Below are positions 6,205 to 14,912 of a stretch of DNA of 64,000 nucleotides, in pieces. The notes under the pieces are model-generated. The model saw only the letters and a program-made list of their open reading frames with translations, was not told where the DNA came from and searched no databases. Each line of letters opens with the position of its first letter. Positions within the stretch are counted from its first letter, which is position 1. This DNA comes from Gemmatimonadales bacterium (GTDB lineage Bacteria; Gemmatimonadota; Gemmatimonadetes; Longimicrobiales; Gaopeijiaceae): the NCBI GenBank assembly GCA_007692665.1, contig REBP01000087.1, positions 62,001 through 126,000 on the forward strand, in the 5' to 3' direction. Position numbers and translations under genes: made by a program.

Positions 6205-7769
6205 CCCTGAAGGGTCTCAAGGCCAGCGTTGCCCGACAGGATGTCCTCCAAGAGAGACCAGTCCGGACGATAAGGGATCAATCTCGTGGTAGCGGCACTC
6301 GGTCCCAGCATATTTTTGAGGTTGTGCTGAAAGTTTTGCCACACGAGGTCACCACCAACCAACACATCGTCGATCCTATGTGCAATGTTCCACCAGGGGC
6401 CCGAAACCCGATCCACCCCACGGATCGTGAGGGTTCCGTAGTTCCCACTCTCCGTCCAGGTAAAGCTTCGGTGCCCGCTCACGGGATGGGATTTGTTCTT
6501 TGGGGTGGACACCGTGGAGAATGTCCAGGATGACCCGGGACTGAAGCTGGAGGTCACGACCGATGCCGAGAACCATAGCGGCAGGTTGATCGAAAAATAG
6601 GTTCCATCCGGTCCGCTCCCCGCCGAAGACCAGCGATTTTCCTCTCCTGGTGCGTAGTAAGAAAACGTGCCGTCGTGCCCCGACGTCAAGTTCGGGAGGT
6701 TCGCGCGAATATGATCGAATACCCCGCCGGCATCGATGCCGCTCGGAAGCATGTTCAGATTCACGCTCACCGTATAGTGATCGAGGTTCACCACAGCTCC
6801 CTTCGCGGTGGAAAGTTCCTGAAGGGTGGTGCTAGGGAACCGGTTGAGAATCCACTGGGCTACCGTCGTCTGAGCGAGATCGCTCCACTCAGGAATCAAG
6901 TGGCAAGGGATAGTGTCAAGAAGTACGAACTCGTTCAGAGCAACGAGATCGTCAAGGGCAGCCTCTGTGTCTACCCCGTCGCCGCCGTTACTCCCCCCAC
7001 CACCACCCTCGTCATAATCCGGGTCAGGGTCCTCCCAGTCGTCGCAGTCGGACCCGAAACCCGCGATGCCCGAGCCACCAGTACCCATACCCGCCACCAT
7101 ATTCATGGGGTCATCGTGGCATTGACACCAGTTTAGGTCGTACCAAGGATCGCACTCCTCTTCTTCCTCGCCGTTCCCCTGACAGTCGGGATGATCCGGA
7201 TATTCTCCACACTGATTTCCGATCCCCGGGATGGGGATCGGATGGTCGGGGGGATCCGGGTTGAGGAACCCCACTTCCTCCGCACCGCTTGCGGACTGCT
7301 GCGTGAAATGCTCGGCCAAGGGCCTGCGCGAAGGAGACGCCAGGGAGAATCTTGCCTCAAACTCCTGCACCGCCAGCGGGGAGTGGGGAATCGTGCAGCG
7401 GACCTCCTGAATCAGGCGCTCATCGAGATCGTATAGTTGGTATGCGATTGTCGCAGTCCTTCCGTTTGCCGCTCGGGCAGCCTGATTGCTGAACATGGCG
7501 ATGACTCGACGGGAGACCATGGGTCCGTCCCGGCCTGCGCGGCGCACGTCAGCAGAGCAAATCGATACCCTCATGCTAGGGACGAGGGTTCCATGGTATG
7601 AAGAGAGGAGTCCCATGGTCGGCTGCTCGGTGCCTTCTGTCACGCCGTCGACCTCGATCGGAGTTTCCGTGATTTCACCGAGAGTAATCGAATCTTGGCA
7701 TCCTGCGGCCAACAACAACATTCCAGACAGTCCGAATCCCAGGATCCTTCTGCCGCAGCGTCTCTTCAT
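6192..7769 (-). CDS. Hypothetical secreted lipoprotein with acidic/Gly low-complexity region
   Basis: I choose the ATG at 7769, which has a clear GGAGG about 9 bases upstream and begins a lipoprotein signal: MKRRCGRR, a hydrophobic stretch, then the lipobox LLLAAGC. The open frame extends to 7985, but the extra residues do not look coding. The mature protein is about 500 residues. The middle carries several cysteines and a Glu/Asp/Gly-rich stretch (EEEEECDP, DPDPDYDEGGGGG), which looks like a flexible linker. The C-terminal half is Ser/Thr- and aromatic-rich, consistent with a beta-rich extracellular domain. I do not recognise a family. It forms a coupled pair with the downstream membrane protein. 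Confidence 0.6.
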   Translation of the reverse strand: MKRRCGRRILGFGLSGMLLLAAGCQDSITLGEITETPIEVDGVTEGTEQPTMGLLSSYHGTLVPSMRVSICSADVRRAGRDGPMVSRRVIAMFSNQAARAANGRTATIAYQLYDLDERLIQEVRCTIPHSPLAVQEFEARFSLASPSRRPLAEHFTQQSASGAEEVGFLNPDPPDHPIPIPGIGNQCGEYPDHPDCQGNGEEEEECDPWYDLNWCQCHDDPMNMVAGMGTGGSGIAGFGSDCDDWEDPDPDYDEGGGGGSNGGDGVDTEAALDDLVALNEFVLLDTIPCHLIPEWSDLAQTTVAQWILNRFPSTTLQELSTAKGAVVNLDHYTVSVNLNMLPSGIDAGGVFDHIRANLPNLTSGHDGTFSYYAPGEENRWSSAGSGPDGTYFSINLPLWFSASVVTSSFSPGSSWTFSTVSTPKNKSHPVSGHRSFTWTESGNYGTLTIRGVDRVSGPWWNIAHRIDDVLVGGDLVWQNFQHNLKNMLGPSAATTRLIPYRPDWSLLEDILSGNAGLETLQGCSA

Positions 7770-8014
7770 CTTCGAAAGCCTCCTTCTCAGGGGAAACAAC
7801 GCGATTCTGACCACGCTACGCTGCGACGTGCGGATGCGCAAGGATAGTTTGTAACATTGTGGTGCGTGATGCTCCACGGACATTCGTCGCACCTCCTGAT
7901 ACGCACGGCACCCACATACGAGTAGACGGGAGAGAGGGCACCGAAACCATCTCGTTTGCCCTGCGTGTACAAGTACAGTATTCACCTGACACCCGGCCCC
8001 GCCGGGGATGAGAC
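7770..8014. other. Region upstream of the lipoprotein gene
   Basis: This 245-bp stretch holds the ribosome site (GGAGG, 7779-7783) and presumably the promoter of the minus-strand lipoprotein/membrane-protein unit. It includes TGTACAAGTACA, a near-palindrome around 7967-7978. It ends where the transposase remnants begin. I do not see a confident promoter pair. Confidence 0.3.
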
Positions 8015-8617
8015 TTAGGCGGCCTTCTGTGCCTCCTTGGGTCTGGGGTTGGAACTTGCGGCCGTAACGGCCTTGGGGATGCCGGCCGTGAAGACGGTGA
8101 AGGGGGCCCTTCCGTTCATTTTGCGTCCGCGGTGCGGGCGCTTGGTGTTGTAGAGCTCGAGGTGCTCATCGAGGTCGGCCTGCATCTCGTCGAGGGACTC
8201 GTACCAGGTGGTGCGGCCCTTCACGCGGAGGTGCTCGTCGAGCAGGGTCCGGTGGAAGCGCTCGATGAAGCCGTTGGACTGGGGCCTGCGGACCTTGGCG
8301 GTGCGGTGCTAGATGTCTTCGAGCTGGAGGAAGATCTCGTAGGGGTGTCTGTCAGGCCGGCCGCAGAACTCGCGCCCGTCGTCGGAGAGCACGGTCCGGA
8401 TCTGGACGCCGTGCTCGTCGAAGAAGGGCAGGACGCGGTTGTTCAGGACGTGGACGGCGGTGACCGGCAACTTGGAGGTGTAGAAGTGTCCCCAGGCCAT
8501 GCGGCTGAAGGTATCGAGGACGGTCTGGAGGTAGACCTTGCCGACGCCCTTGAGGGTGGCGACGAAGAAGGTATCGACGGCCACGAGGTCTCCGGGGAAG
8601 CGGGTTGGGTCTGTAGG
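8015..8617 (-). pseudogene. IS481-family transposase, truncated, with internal TAG
   Basis: The frame from about 8617 down to 8015 encodes an rve/DDE integrase core. The first Asp is in LVAVDTFF, the second in LSDDGREF, and the Glu in GFIERFHRTLL. The C terminus is typical of the family: LELYNTKRPHRGRKMNGR. A TAG at 8309-8311 replaces a sense codon in LQLEDI*HRTAKVRRPQSNGF, and the N-terminal DNA-binding domain is missing, so no active enzyme is expected. All three catalytic acidic residues are still readable across the stop, so decay is fairly recent. Confidence 0.75.
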
Positions 8618-8965
8618 GTTGGGGACCGAGCCCCGCTTCTTCGTGACTTTCCGGATCTGGGCGTTGATCGCCTCGATGGCGTTGGTCGTATACATCACCT
8701 TCCGGATCTCCGGTGGGTATTCGAAGAAGGGGGTCAGGTTCGCCCAGTGCGTCCGCCACTTCCGGCTGATCCCGGGGAAGCGGGCGTCCTAGCCCGCCTC
8801 GAAGGGAGCCAGCCCCTCTTCGGCGGCCTCCAGGGTGGGGGCCTGATAGATGGTCCTCAGGTCCCGGGCGACGACCTTCCTTCCCTTGTACGATACGTAC
8901 TTGAGCGAGCCGCGCACCATGTGGTCCGGGAACCGTTCCACCCGCTCGCATCTCTCAGGCTGCAC
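8618..8965 (-). pseudogene. IS256-family transposase fragment with internal TAG
   Basis: Read on the minus strand, this segment gives VRGSLKYVSYKGRK, RTIYQAPTLEAAEEGL, SRKWRTHWANLTPFF and MYTTNAIEAINAQIRKVTKKRG, all hallmarks of the C-terminal half of mutator/IS256 transposases. A TAG at 8789-8791 stands where the family usually has Trp (TGG), a single-base change. The N-terminal two thirds are absent, and the frame runs straight into the IS481-type sequence after SVPN. The join could be an insertion or a deletion. Confidence 0.75.
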
Positions 8966-9050
8966 GCGCTCCTGCCTGGCAGATCCCGGTTTCGAACCTT
9001 CGCGCTACACAGAGTTTCGCATTTGTCTCAGAAGTTGACACAGAATGCGC

Positions 9051-10322
9051 CTACTCCGAGACCATTTTTACGAAAAGTTGGTCCCCTTCCCTCTCGATGG
9101 TTCCCGGTCGAATCCGGTGATCCCCCGACCCCCAGGCCCCCTTCACCGGCAGCCTCAGGTAGTCCCCCGTGAGCCCCAGGGGCACGCCATCGGTCCCCGG
9201 ACGCTCCACCACCACCTCCACCTCGGCCCCCACCCGGGAGGCCAGATACGCCTCCCCCCTGGCCTGTCCAAGTTCGCGTATTTCCCTGGCTCTCTCCGCC
9301 GCGACGCGCTGGGGCACCGGCATCTCCCGGGCCAGCTCCGCCGCCGGCGTCCCCTCCCGGGGCGAGAAGGGGAAGACGTGGAGGTAGGTGAAGGGGAGCT
9401 CCTCCACGAGGGCCACCGTCTGGGCGTGGTCCTCGTCCGTCTCGCCGGGAAAGCCCGTGATGATGTCGGCGCCCAGCCCCAGGACCGGGAGCGATTCCGC
9501 GATTTTCAACGCTCGATCACGATACATGGCCCGCGTGTGCCAGCGCCGCATCCGGCGCAGTACCGGGTCCGCCCCGCTCTGCAGGGGCATGTGAAGATGG
9601 GGGGCGAGGTTCGGGGCGGAGGAGAACAGGTCGAGCAGCGCTTCATCGATCTCGGTGGCCTCCACGCTCCCCAGCCTGAAGCGAACCCCCGGGAGCTCCC
9701 GGGTGAGCTGCGCCACGAGGTCGCCGAGAGAGCTGCCCTCCCCGAGCCCGTAGTGCCCGATGTGGATGCCGGTGAGAACGATCTCCGGATGGACTGCCGC
9801 CAGGAGCCCGGCTTCCGAAAGGACGTCGGCCACCGGTCTCGAACGACTCGATCCCCGGGCCAGTCGGGTCGCGCAGAAGCTGCACTGGCGGTCGCAGCCA
9901 TCCTGGACCTTGAGCCACCCCCGGGTTCCGGCCTCCCTGCGTCGGAGGAATCCTCCCCCGATCTGGACCAGGGGGGTGGGGGCGGCCTGCGCACCCAGAA
10001 CGGCTCGCGCCACGCGCTGGGGATCGTGCCCCTCCACCACCTGGTCCGCCGCCACCTCGCGACGGAAGGAAGGGGCATGCAGGGCGGCGGAGCATCCCAC
10101 GACGACGACACGAAGACCCGGGTGGTCGCGCTGGAGCTTTCGCACCTGGCGTCGCGCCTCCGCATCCGCCCGCCGGGTCACGGTACAGGTGTTCACGACC
10201 ACGGCGTCGGCCCCGTCGGGTCCCGCCGCCGTCCGGCATCCTGCGGCTTCCAGCTCCTGGCGCATCCGCTCCGAGTCGTACTGGTTCGCCTTGCAGCCGA
10301 AGGTCTGGAACGCGACGCGCAT
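9051..10322 (-). CDS. mtaB: tRNA t6A37 methylthiotransferase MtaB
   Basis: A radical-SAM methylthiotransferase that converts t6A to ms2t6A at position 37 of ANN-decoding tRNAs, using two [4Fe-4S] clusters. The N-terminal UPF0004 domain has its three cysteines at Cys10 (FGCK), Cys46 (NTCT) and Cys77 (VGCS). The radical-SAM triad is Cys143, Cys147 and Cys150 in DGCDRQCSFC, and a TRAM-like tail follows from about residue 365. The 423-residue length is normal. The MtaB subtype (rather than MiaB or RimO) rests on FGCKANQYDS at the start. It is the last gene of a minus-strand run from alr, 31 bp after the barrel protein gene. Confidence 0.9.
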   Translation of the reverse strand: MRVAFQTFGCKANQYDSERMRQELEAAGCRTAAGPDGADAVVVNTCTVTRRADAEARRQVRKLQRDHPGLRVVVVGCSAALHAPSFRREVAADQVVEGHDPQRVARAVLGAQAAPTPLVQIGGGFLRRREAGTRGWLKVQDGCDRQCSFCATRLARGSSRSRPVADVLSEAGLLAAVHPEIVLTGIHIGHYGLGEGSSLGDLVAQLTRELPGVRFRLGSVEATEIDEALLDLFSSAPNLAPHLHMPLQSGADPVLRRMRRWHTRAMYRDRALKIAESLPVLGLGADIITGFPGETDEDHAQTVALVEELPFTYLHVFPFSPREGTPAAELAREMPVPQRVAAERAREIRELGQARGEAYLASRVGAEVEVVVERPGTDGVPLGLTGDYLRLPVKGAWGSGDHRIRPGTIEREGDQLFVKMVSE

Positions 10323-10353
10323 GGCTCGCCCGGGGGTCAGGAGATCGAGGCTG

Positions 10354-11574
10354 TCATCGGGCGGAAATCCGGAAGGTCACCGTGGTCCGCCAGAAGGTTT
10401 CCTCCGCCATCCCCGCCGCCCGGGACCCCCGCTCGACACCCACGTGCGCGAGCGCCAGGGGAATGCCTTCCGTCTCGGCGAGATGGATCCCGAATCCGCC
10501 GGTGACGGCCGACTCCGACGCCGCTTCTCCGAGGAACGAGAAGGGGAGGTCGCCGCTCCGGTACCCCAGGGCCAGCGGCACCCGGCGATTCCTCACGATC
10601 CCTCCGTTCCACTCCGCCCCCACGCCCCACTGGAGCACGGTCCCGGGGGCCCCGTCATCGTTCAGCGCCGCGGCAGCATCGCTCCAGTCCGCCCGCGACA
10701 CCGACGCGGTCAGGCCGAGCTGCGGGGTCAGCGCGGCATAGCCTCCCAGGCGCAGGACCAGCGGCAGGGGGACGCTGACGGTCTCCCCCGTGGTCGCGCC
10801 CTCCGGAACCAGGTCCAGGTCCCCCGACCACGTCGCGCCGGCTCCCAGCCGGAGCGTGGAGCCTGGCTGCCAGGAGACGCTGGTGGTGACCGAGTTGCCC
10901 TCGGCTCGCCAGAGACCTCCCGTCTGGAAGAACTCCACCTCGGAACCCACGTCGGAAGGATCGAGCTGCCGTTCGAAGTTGCGCTCGACGGTTCCCAGGT
11001 AGAAGCCGAGATTCGCCCCCGCGGAAAGCGACGGCGTGATCTGACGCGCCATGCCGACCTGGGCCGACCCGATCCCCGCCTGGCTCTCGAACCGGTCGAT
11101 GGCGTCCACGACGAGCCCGTTGCCGAAGTCGATGTCGCGTTCCACCTCGGTCCGCAGTTCCTGGCTCAGGACTCCCGTGACGCCAAGCGAATACACGTTC
11201 CCCCGGTACGGATAGGCGATCCCGACGAAGGGGAAGCGGGTCCGACCCGTCGGCTCGCCGTCTCCGAAGACTTCACTGCTGGACTCCATGGATGCGGAGA
11301 TCCCGGGCAGGACCAGCCAGCCGGCAGCGGCGGGGTCCGTCGGAGAATAGTACCCCCCCGAGAGTCCGAGCCCGACCCCGCCCAGCATGCGCGTTCGACC
11401 GTCGGGTGCCCCGGTGGGAACGCCGATGCCGCCGGCCGAGAAGAGGGACTGGGCCATGACCGGAGCGGGGGCAAGCCCCTCCAGGAGTGCCGCGCCGGCA
11501 AGCACGACGAGAACGGCCAGGGCGGCTGGGGTGGGCGCAGCGGGCGCCCGGAAGGAATCGAGAGGCCGCGTCAT
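10354..11574 (-). CDS. Outer-membrane beta-barrel protein
   Basis: A 406-residue protein with a long N-terminal signal peptide (hydrophobic about 16-35, cleavage likely after PVMAQ). The remainder is built of alternating beta-strand patterns rich in Gly, Ser and aromatics, and it ends TVTFRISAR, like the last strand of a barrel. Segments such as GGVGLGLSGGYYSPTDPAAAGW recall FadL/PorV-type barrels with an N-terminal region placing the protein near OmpP1 transporters. Substrate unknown. Its ATG overlaps the stop of the lipoprotein gene by 4 bases (ATGA), so the barrel and the lipoprotein are made together and may form a complex. Confidence 0.65.
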   Translation of the reverse strand: MTRPLDSFRAPAAPTPAALAVLVVLAGAALLEGLAPAPVMAQSLFSAGGIGVPTGAPDGRTRMLGGVGLGLSGGYYSPTDPAAAGWLVLPGISASMESSSEVFGDGEPTGRTRFPFVGIAYPYRGNVYSLGVTGVLSQELRTEVERDIDFGNGLVVDAIDRFESQAGIGSAQVGMARQITPSLSAGANLGFYLGTVERNFERQLDPSDVGSEVEFFQTGGLWRAEGNSVTTSVSWQPGSTLRLGAGATWSGDLDLVPEGATTGETVSVPLPLVLRLGGYAALTPQLGLTASVSRADWSDAAAALNDDGAPGTVLQWGVGAEWNGGIVRNRRVPLALGYRSGDLPFSFLGEAASESAVTGGFGIHLAETEGIPLALAHVGVERGSRAAGMAEETFWRTTVTFRISAR

Positions 11575-12962
11575 GGCAGGGAAACTCCGTCGGAACGAGT
11601 CAGGATGAGCCGAAGTCGAGGAGCCCCTTCCCTTCCGGGGCCCGCGAACGAGGCGATGCCGAGACCGGAGGGTTCGGTCCCCGCCAGCAGACTCACCGTG
11701 TTCGGAATGGGGTCCTGGCCCGGGAGGGGTTCACGGATCAGGTCCCGGAGGTAGCGGGTCAGGGGCACTTCGACGCGCGTTCCTGCCGCCCCCGCAAAGG
11801 CGGACGGAGGCACCCGACGGGGCTGGGTCTGCACCGGCACGCCCAGGGGAGCCCGCGGGAGCAGGTCGGGTGCGAGCACCGGTCTCAGTTCGAGGGAGAT
11901 GGTGTCGGCGGGTTGGTAGAGCGACGAGGTGGAGGGCGCGGTGGTGAGGACCAGGCCCGCAAAGACGAGCCGGTCCGCCGTCAGGTCGATGAGACAGGAG
12001 GCTTCGGCGCCGCAGACCGGCCCCGTCGCCGGGACCTGCTCCGGCAGATCCATGCGGAACGAGGTTCTGAACGCAGGGGCCCCGCCCGCCGCCATGGCTC
12101 CCGGTTCGAGAACGGGATCTCCGGAATGAATGAAACTGATCTCCACGCCGGAGGGCTGGACGACCACCACCGTGTCGGGCCGGGAGGACGGCCGCACCTG
12201 GAGCCGAAGGCGGGCGTCGAAGAGCCGGAGGAAGGCGCCGTCCGTCGTCGTGCGGATCAGCACGCCTCGACTGGAGGCATCCCGGTTCCCGAGCCGGGTC
12301 GCCATGGCGGAGTCGAGCGCCACCACCAGGGAATCTCCATCCCCGGGGGTCCAGGGGACCGACCCGAGCAGTTCGAGGGCCCCTCCCCCGGGCGCACTCC
12401 AGCTGCGCCGGTCACCGAGGGTATCGACGGCCATCGTCCAGCCTGCCGTCCGGACATCGAAGGCCTCGACCACCCTCCGGGCTTCGATTTCGAACCGTTC
12501 GCCGCCGGTGAACCGGGCACTGTCCACCCGGAGGATCAGTTCCCCGCCCACCACCGTCCACGTGGAGTCCTGCACGCTCGCCGACCCATCGGCCTGGGGC
12601 ACCATCACGGCGGCCGGAAGTGCACCCCACCGGATCAGGGGGCGCGACTCGTCACCACCCTCGTCGCTCCGTGCGAGGGCGGCGGCGACGAGATCCACCG
12701 CGGATCCGTACCCCCCGTCGACACGAAACCCCGATGCGAAGGCCTCGAACGGCAGCTCGACGACGAAGGTCTCCGCGTCGATGGGGATCAGCCCCGGATC
12801 CGAGGCCGTGGGAATGCCGTCCGCACACCCCGCCAAGATCCCCGCGACCGCTCCGAAGCAGACGGCGAAAAGGAGGGGGGACGGGGCCCGCCCCGCGCTC
12901 CCACGCCGCCGCACACTCGAAGATCTTGCCGTCCAACTCTTAGGTCCGATCACCCGTTCCAT
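11571..12962 (-). CDS. Hypothetical lipoprotein coupled to the barrel gene
   Basis: I place the start at the ATG at 12962 (463 residues). It begins MERVIGPKSW, has a basic region and hydrophobic core, then the lipobox GILAGC near residue 48. The frame is open to 13115, but the extra codons overlap a non-coding gap. The mature part is rich in short beta-like segments (FVVELPFEAF, LILRVDSARF, LIDLTADRLVFAGLVL) and looks like a surface or periplasmic adhesive module, without a family I can name. The 4-bp overlap with the barrel gene suggests the two products act together in the outer membrane. Confidence 0.6.
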   Translation of the reverse strand: MERVIGPKSWTARSSSVRRRGSAGRAPSPLLFAVCFGAVAGILAGCADGIPTASDPGLIPIDAETFVVELPFEAFASGFRVDGGYGSAVDLVAAALARSDEGGDESRPLIRWGALPAAVMVPQADGSASVQDSTWTVVGGELILRVDSARFTGGERFEIEARRVVEAFDVRTAGWTMAVDTLGDRRSWSAPGGGALELLGSVPWTPGDGDSLVVALDSAMATRLGNRDASSRGVLIRTTTDGAFLRLFDARLRLQVRPSSRPDTVVVVQPSGVEISFIHSGDPVLEPGAMAAGGAPAFRTSFRMDLPEQVPATGPVCGAEASCLIDLTADRLVFAGLVLTTAPSTSSLYQPADTISLELRPVLAPDLLPRAPLGVPVQTQPRRVPPSAFAGAAGTRVEVPLTRYLRDLIREPLPGQDPIPNTVSLLAGTEPSGLGIASFAGPGREGAPRLRLILTRSDGVSLP

Positions 12963-13111
12963 CCTTCCATCTTGAGAATTCCTTCGTTTCGAGAGCGGCG
13001 TCAGAAGCGACCGTGTCACCTGGTCGTGCCCCCCCGCCTGTCCTGCGTCGGTCGGGAGCGGTCCGCCGAAGCCGGCGTCGCTCGCCTGTGCGGGAGTCCC
13101 GGCTCCCGGCC

Positions 13112-13534
13112 TCACTCTGCCTGGTCGCGGGGGCCGCCCGTGCCTCCCGACCGGGGCTCGAAGCTGAATCTAGCGGGGAGGAGGTCGTCGAGTCGCCAGT
13201 GCGCCCGTTTCCCCTCGGCCTCGGAGATGATTTCCAGGTCGACCCCGAACTCCACCAGGACCTGACGACACGCGCCGCAGGGGGGGGTGGGCGCCGACGC
13301 GCGGGTGGACAGGGCAAGCCTCCGGAAGCCCCGATGCCCCCCGGCCACCGCCGCCCCCACCGCGTTCCGCTCGGCGCAAACCGTCAGACCGTACGAGGCA
13401 TTCTCCACGTTGCACCCCTGGAAGACCTCGCCCGACGCCGTCTCGAGTGCAGCGCCCACGGCGAACCCGGAATACGGCGCATGGGCCCGGTCCCGGACTG
13501 CGCGGGCCAGGGCCAGCAGATCGTCGTCGTTCAT
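13112..13534 (-). CDS. cdd: Cytidine deaminase
   Basis: A 140-residue zinc enzyme of pyrimidine salvage that deaminates cytidine and deoxycytidine to uridine and deoxyuridine. Zinc ligands are Cys53 (TVCAERN), Cys86 and Cys89 (PPCGACRQ), and the catalytic Glu is Glu55. CNVENASYG (41-49) binds the ribose. Length and the three-cysteine ligand set match the homotetrameric class. The ATG at 13534 begins [10 protein letters not shown]; the longer open frame upstream belongs to alr in another phase. It lies 38 bp after alr on the same strand. Confidence 0.92.
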   Translation of the reverse strand: MNDDDLLALARAVRDRAHAPYSGFAVGAALETASGEVFQGCNVENASYGLTVCAERNAVGAAVAGGHRGFRRLALSTRASAPTPPCGACRQVLVEFGVDLEIISEAEGKRAHWRLDDLLPARFSFEPRSGGTGGPRDQAE

Positions 13535-13572
13535 GGATTCGATGATTTCCCGGGTTTCGGAATGAGAGCGGA

Positions 13573-14784
13573 TCAGTCTTCGGTCCAGATCCGCGGGAGG
13601 CGCGATGTCCAGCCCGTGAGGATCTCGTAATCGATGGTGCGTGCCTCTTCCGCCACGTCCGCAAGGGAGATGCGAACGGCCCCCGACGTTCCCACCAGCG
13701 TCGCCACGTCGCCCGGGGTGAGGTCTTCGATGCCCGTCACATCTACCACCGTCATGTCCATACTGATCCTTCCGATGATGGGCACCCTTCGCTCCGCCAC
13801 GATTGCAGACCCGCGGTTGGACAGCGCACGCGGCAATCCGTCTCCGTACCCGATCCCCAGCGTTGCCCACGTTTCCGGCTTCCGGGCCCTGTAGGTGGAG
13901 GCATAGCCCACCGTGGTCCCCGCGGTCACGTCGACCACCCGGATGACGCGCGCCCGAACCGCCACCACGTCGGCGAGTCCGGTGTCCGCGCCCACGGACC
14001 CCCCGTAGAGCGCGATCCCGGGTCGGACGGCGTCGAAGGCGCTCATTTCGCCCGGAAAGCGCAGGGCACCGGCGGAGTTGGCGACGTGACGCTCGAGGAG
14101 AGGCCGACCGGCGCTGCCGCACATCATGTCCAGCTGCCGAAGGACTGTCTGGAAGCGCCGGAGCTGTTCGCCGACAGCCTCACCTGCCGCGACTCCCTCC
14201 GGGTCATCCGCCGAGTGCAGGTGAGTGAAGACTCCCGCCCACTCGAGGCCGGATCCACGAATCCCCTCGAAGATCGCCGGCGCCCAGTCCGCCACGGAGC
14301 CCGCCGCAAACCCGGAGCGACCCATACCGGTGTCGACCTCCACATCGAAGCGGCCGACGAGCCCTCGGGAGCCTCCCCTGGCCCGACCCTCCGCGCTTTC
14401 CGTGGTCAGGATCGAAAGGAAGTCCAGATCGGAGAGGGTGGGGCGCAACCGTCCCTCCAGGGCACGAAGCCGTTCGGCCGGCGCGGCTGGAGAAAAGACC
14501 TGAATCGGCTCCGTCACGCCCAGTTCGCGCAGGCGCAAACCTTCGTCAACGGTGGCCACACCCCATCGGAGCGGTCCCTGGCCCCGAAGCGCCCGCACGA
14601 CGCCCTCGACGCCCAGTCCGTATCCATCGGCCTTGACCATCGGGATCATGCCCACGTCAGGTCCGACGGCTGCCTGCACCGTTCGGTAGTTTTCTCGAAG
14701 GGCGGAGGCGCGGATCTCGATCCACGCGCGACCCCGAGGATCGCTCGGAGGCGCCCGTTCCGGGAGAGAGGTTTCAGTTGACAT
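13573..14784 (-). CDS. alr: Alanine racemase
   Basis: A PLP-dependent racemase giving D-alanine for peptidoglycan. The PLP lysine is Lys51 in [10 protein letters not shown], and the second catalytic base is Tyr294 in [20 protein letters not shown] and [11 protein letters not shown] are also family signatures. I choose the ATG at 14784 (403 residues) since the protein then begins [10 protein letters not shown]; a frame open to 14847 would add 21 poor residues. It heads the minus-strand run to mtaB and is divergent from mazG, with about 128 bp between for both promoters. Confidence 0.92.
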   Translation of the reverse strand: MSTETSLPERAPPSDPRGRAWIEIRASALRENYRTVQAAVGPDVGMIPMVKADGYGLGVEGVVRALRGQGPLRWGVATVDEGLRLRELGVTEPIQVFSPAAPAERLRALEGRLRPTLSDLDFLSILTTESAEGRARGGSRGLVGRFDVEVDTGMGRSGFAAGSVADWAPAIFEGIRGSGLEWAGVFTHLHSADDPEGVAAGEAVGEQLRRFQTVLRQLDMMCGSAGRPLLERHVANSAGALRFPGEMSAFDAVRPGIALYGGSVGADTGLADVVAVRARVIRVVDVTAGTTVGYASTYRARKPETWATLGIGYGDGLPRALSNRGSAIVAERRVPIIGRISMDMTVVDVTGIEDLTPGDVATLVGTSGAVRISLADVAEEARTIDYEILTGWTSRLPRIWTED

Positions 14785-14912
14785 GACCGGTGAAAGATGC
14801 GACAAAAGAGCGCGGGAGCAACCCACCCCCGCTCCACGGCTCGCCAACCCGTCACCCCGTCGGTCCGCAGCTCGATGGGATCACGTCGCTCACGTCCACC
14901 CAGGGAAGGTCA

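Larger units (their letters stand above)
8015..8965 (-). mobile_element. Decayed composite of IS481-like and IS256-like elements
   Basis: Two transposase fragments from different families lie head to tail on the minus strand in one continuous frame: the C-terminal part of an IS256-type (mutator) transposase, then an IS481-type DDE transposase. Both carry in-frame TAG stops. I could not identify terminal inverted repeats or a target duplication. The right limit, about 80 bp before the mtaB stop, is where IS256 similarity ends. The element marks the border between the island and the core chromosome. Confidence 0.7.

Noticed and set aside
8309-8791. Two in-frame TAG codons as evidence of stop-codon reassignment
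   Set aside because: They occur only in truncated IS sequences; core genes end and read normally, so nonsense mutation is the simpler explanation.
8132-9172. 346-codon plus-strand frame over the IS remnants
   Set aside because: Antisense to the transposase sequences, with the repetitive Val/Glu/Gly pattern of reversed G+C-rich codons.
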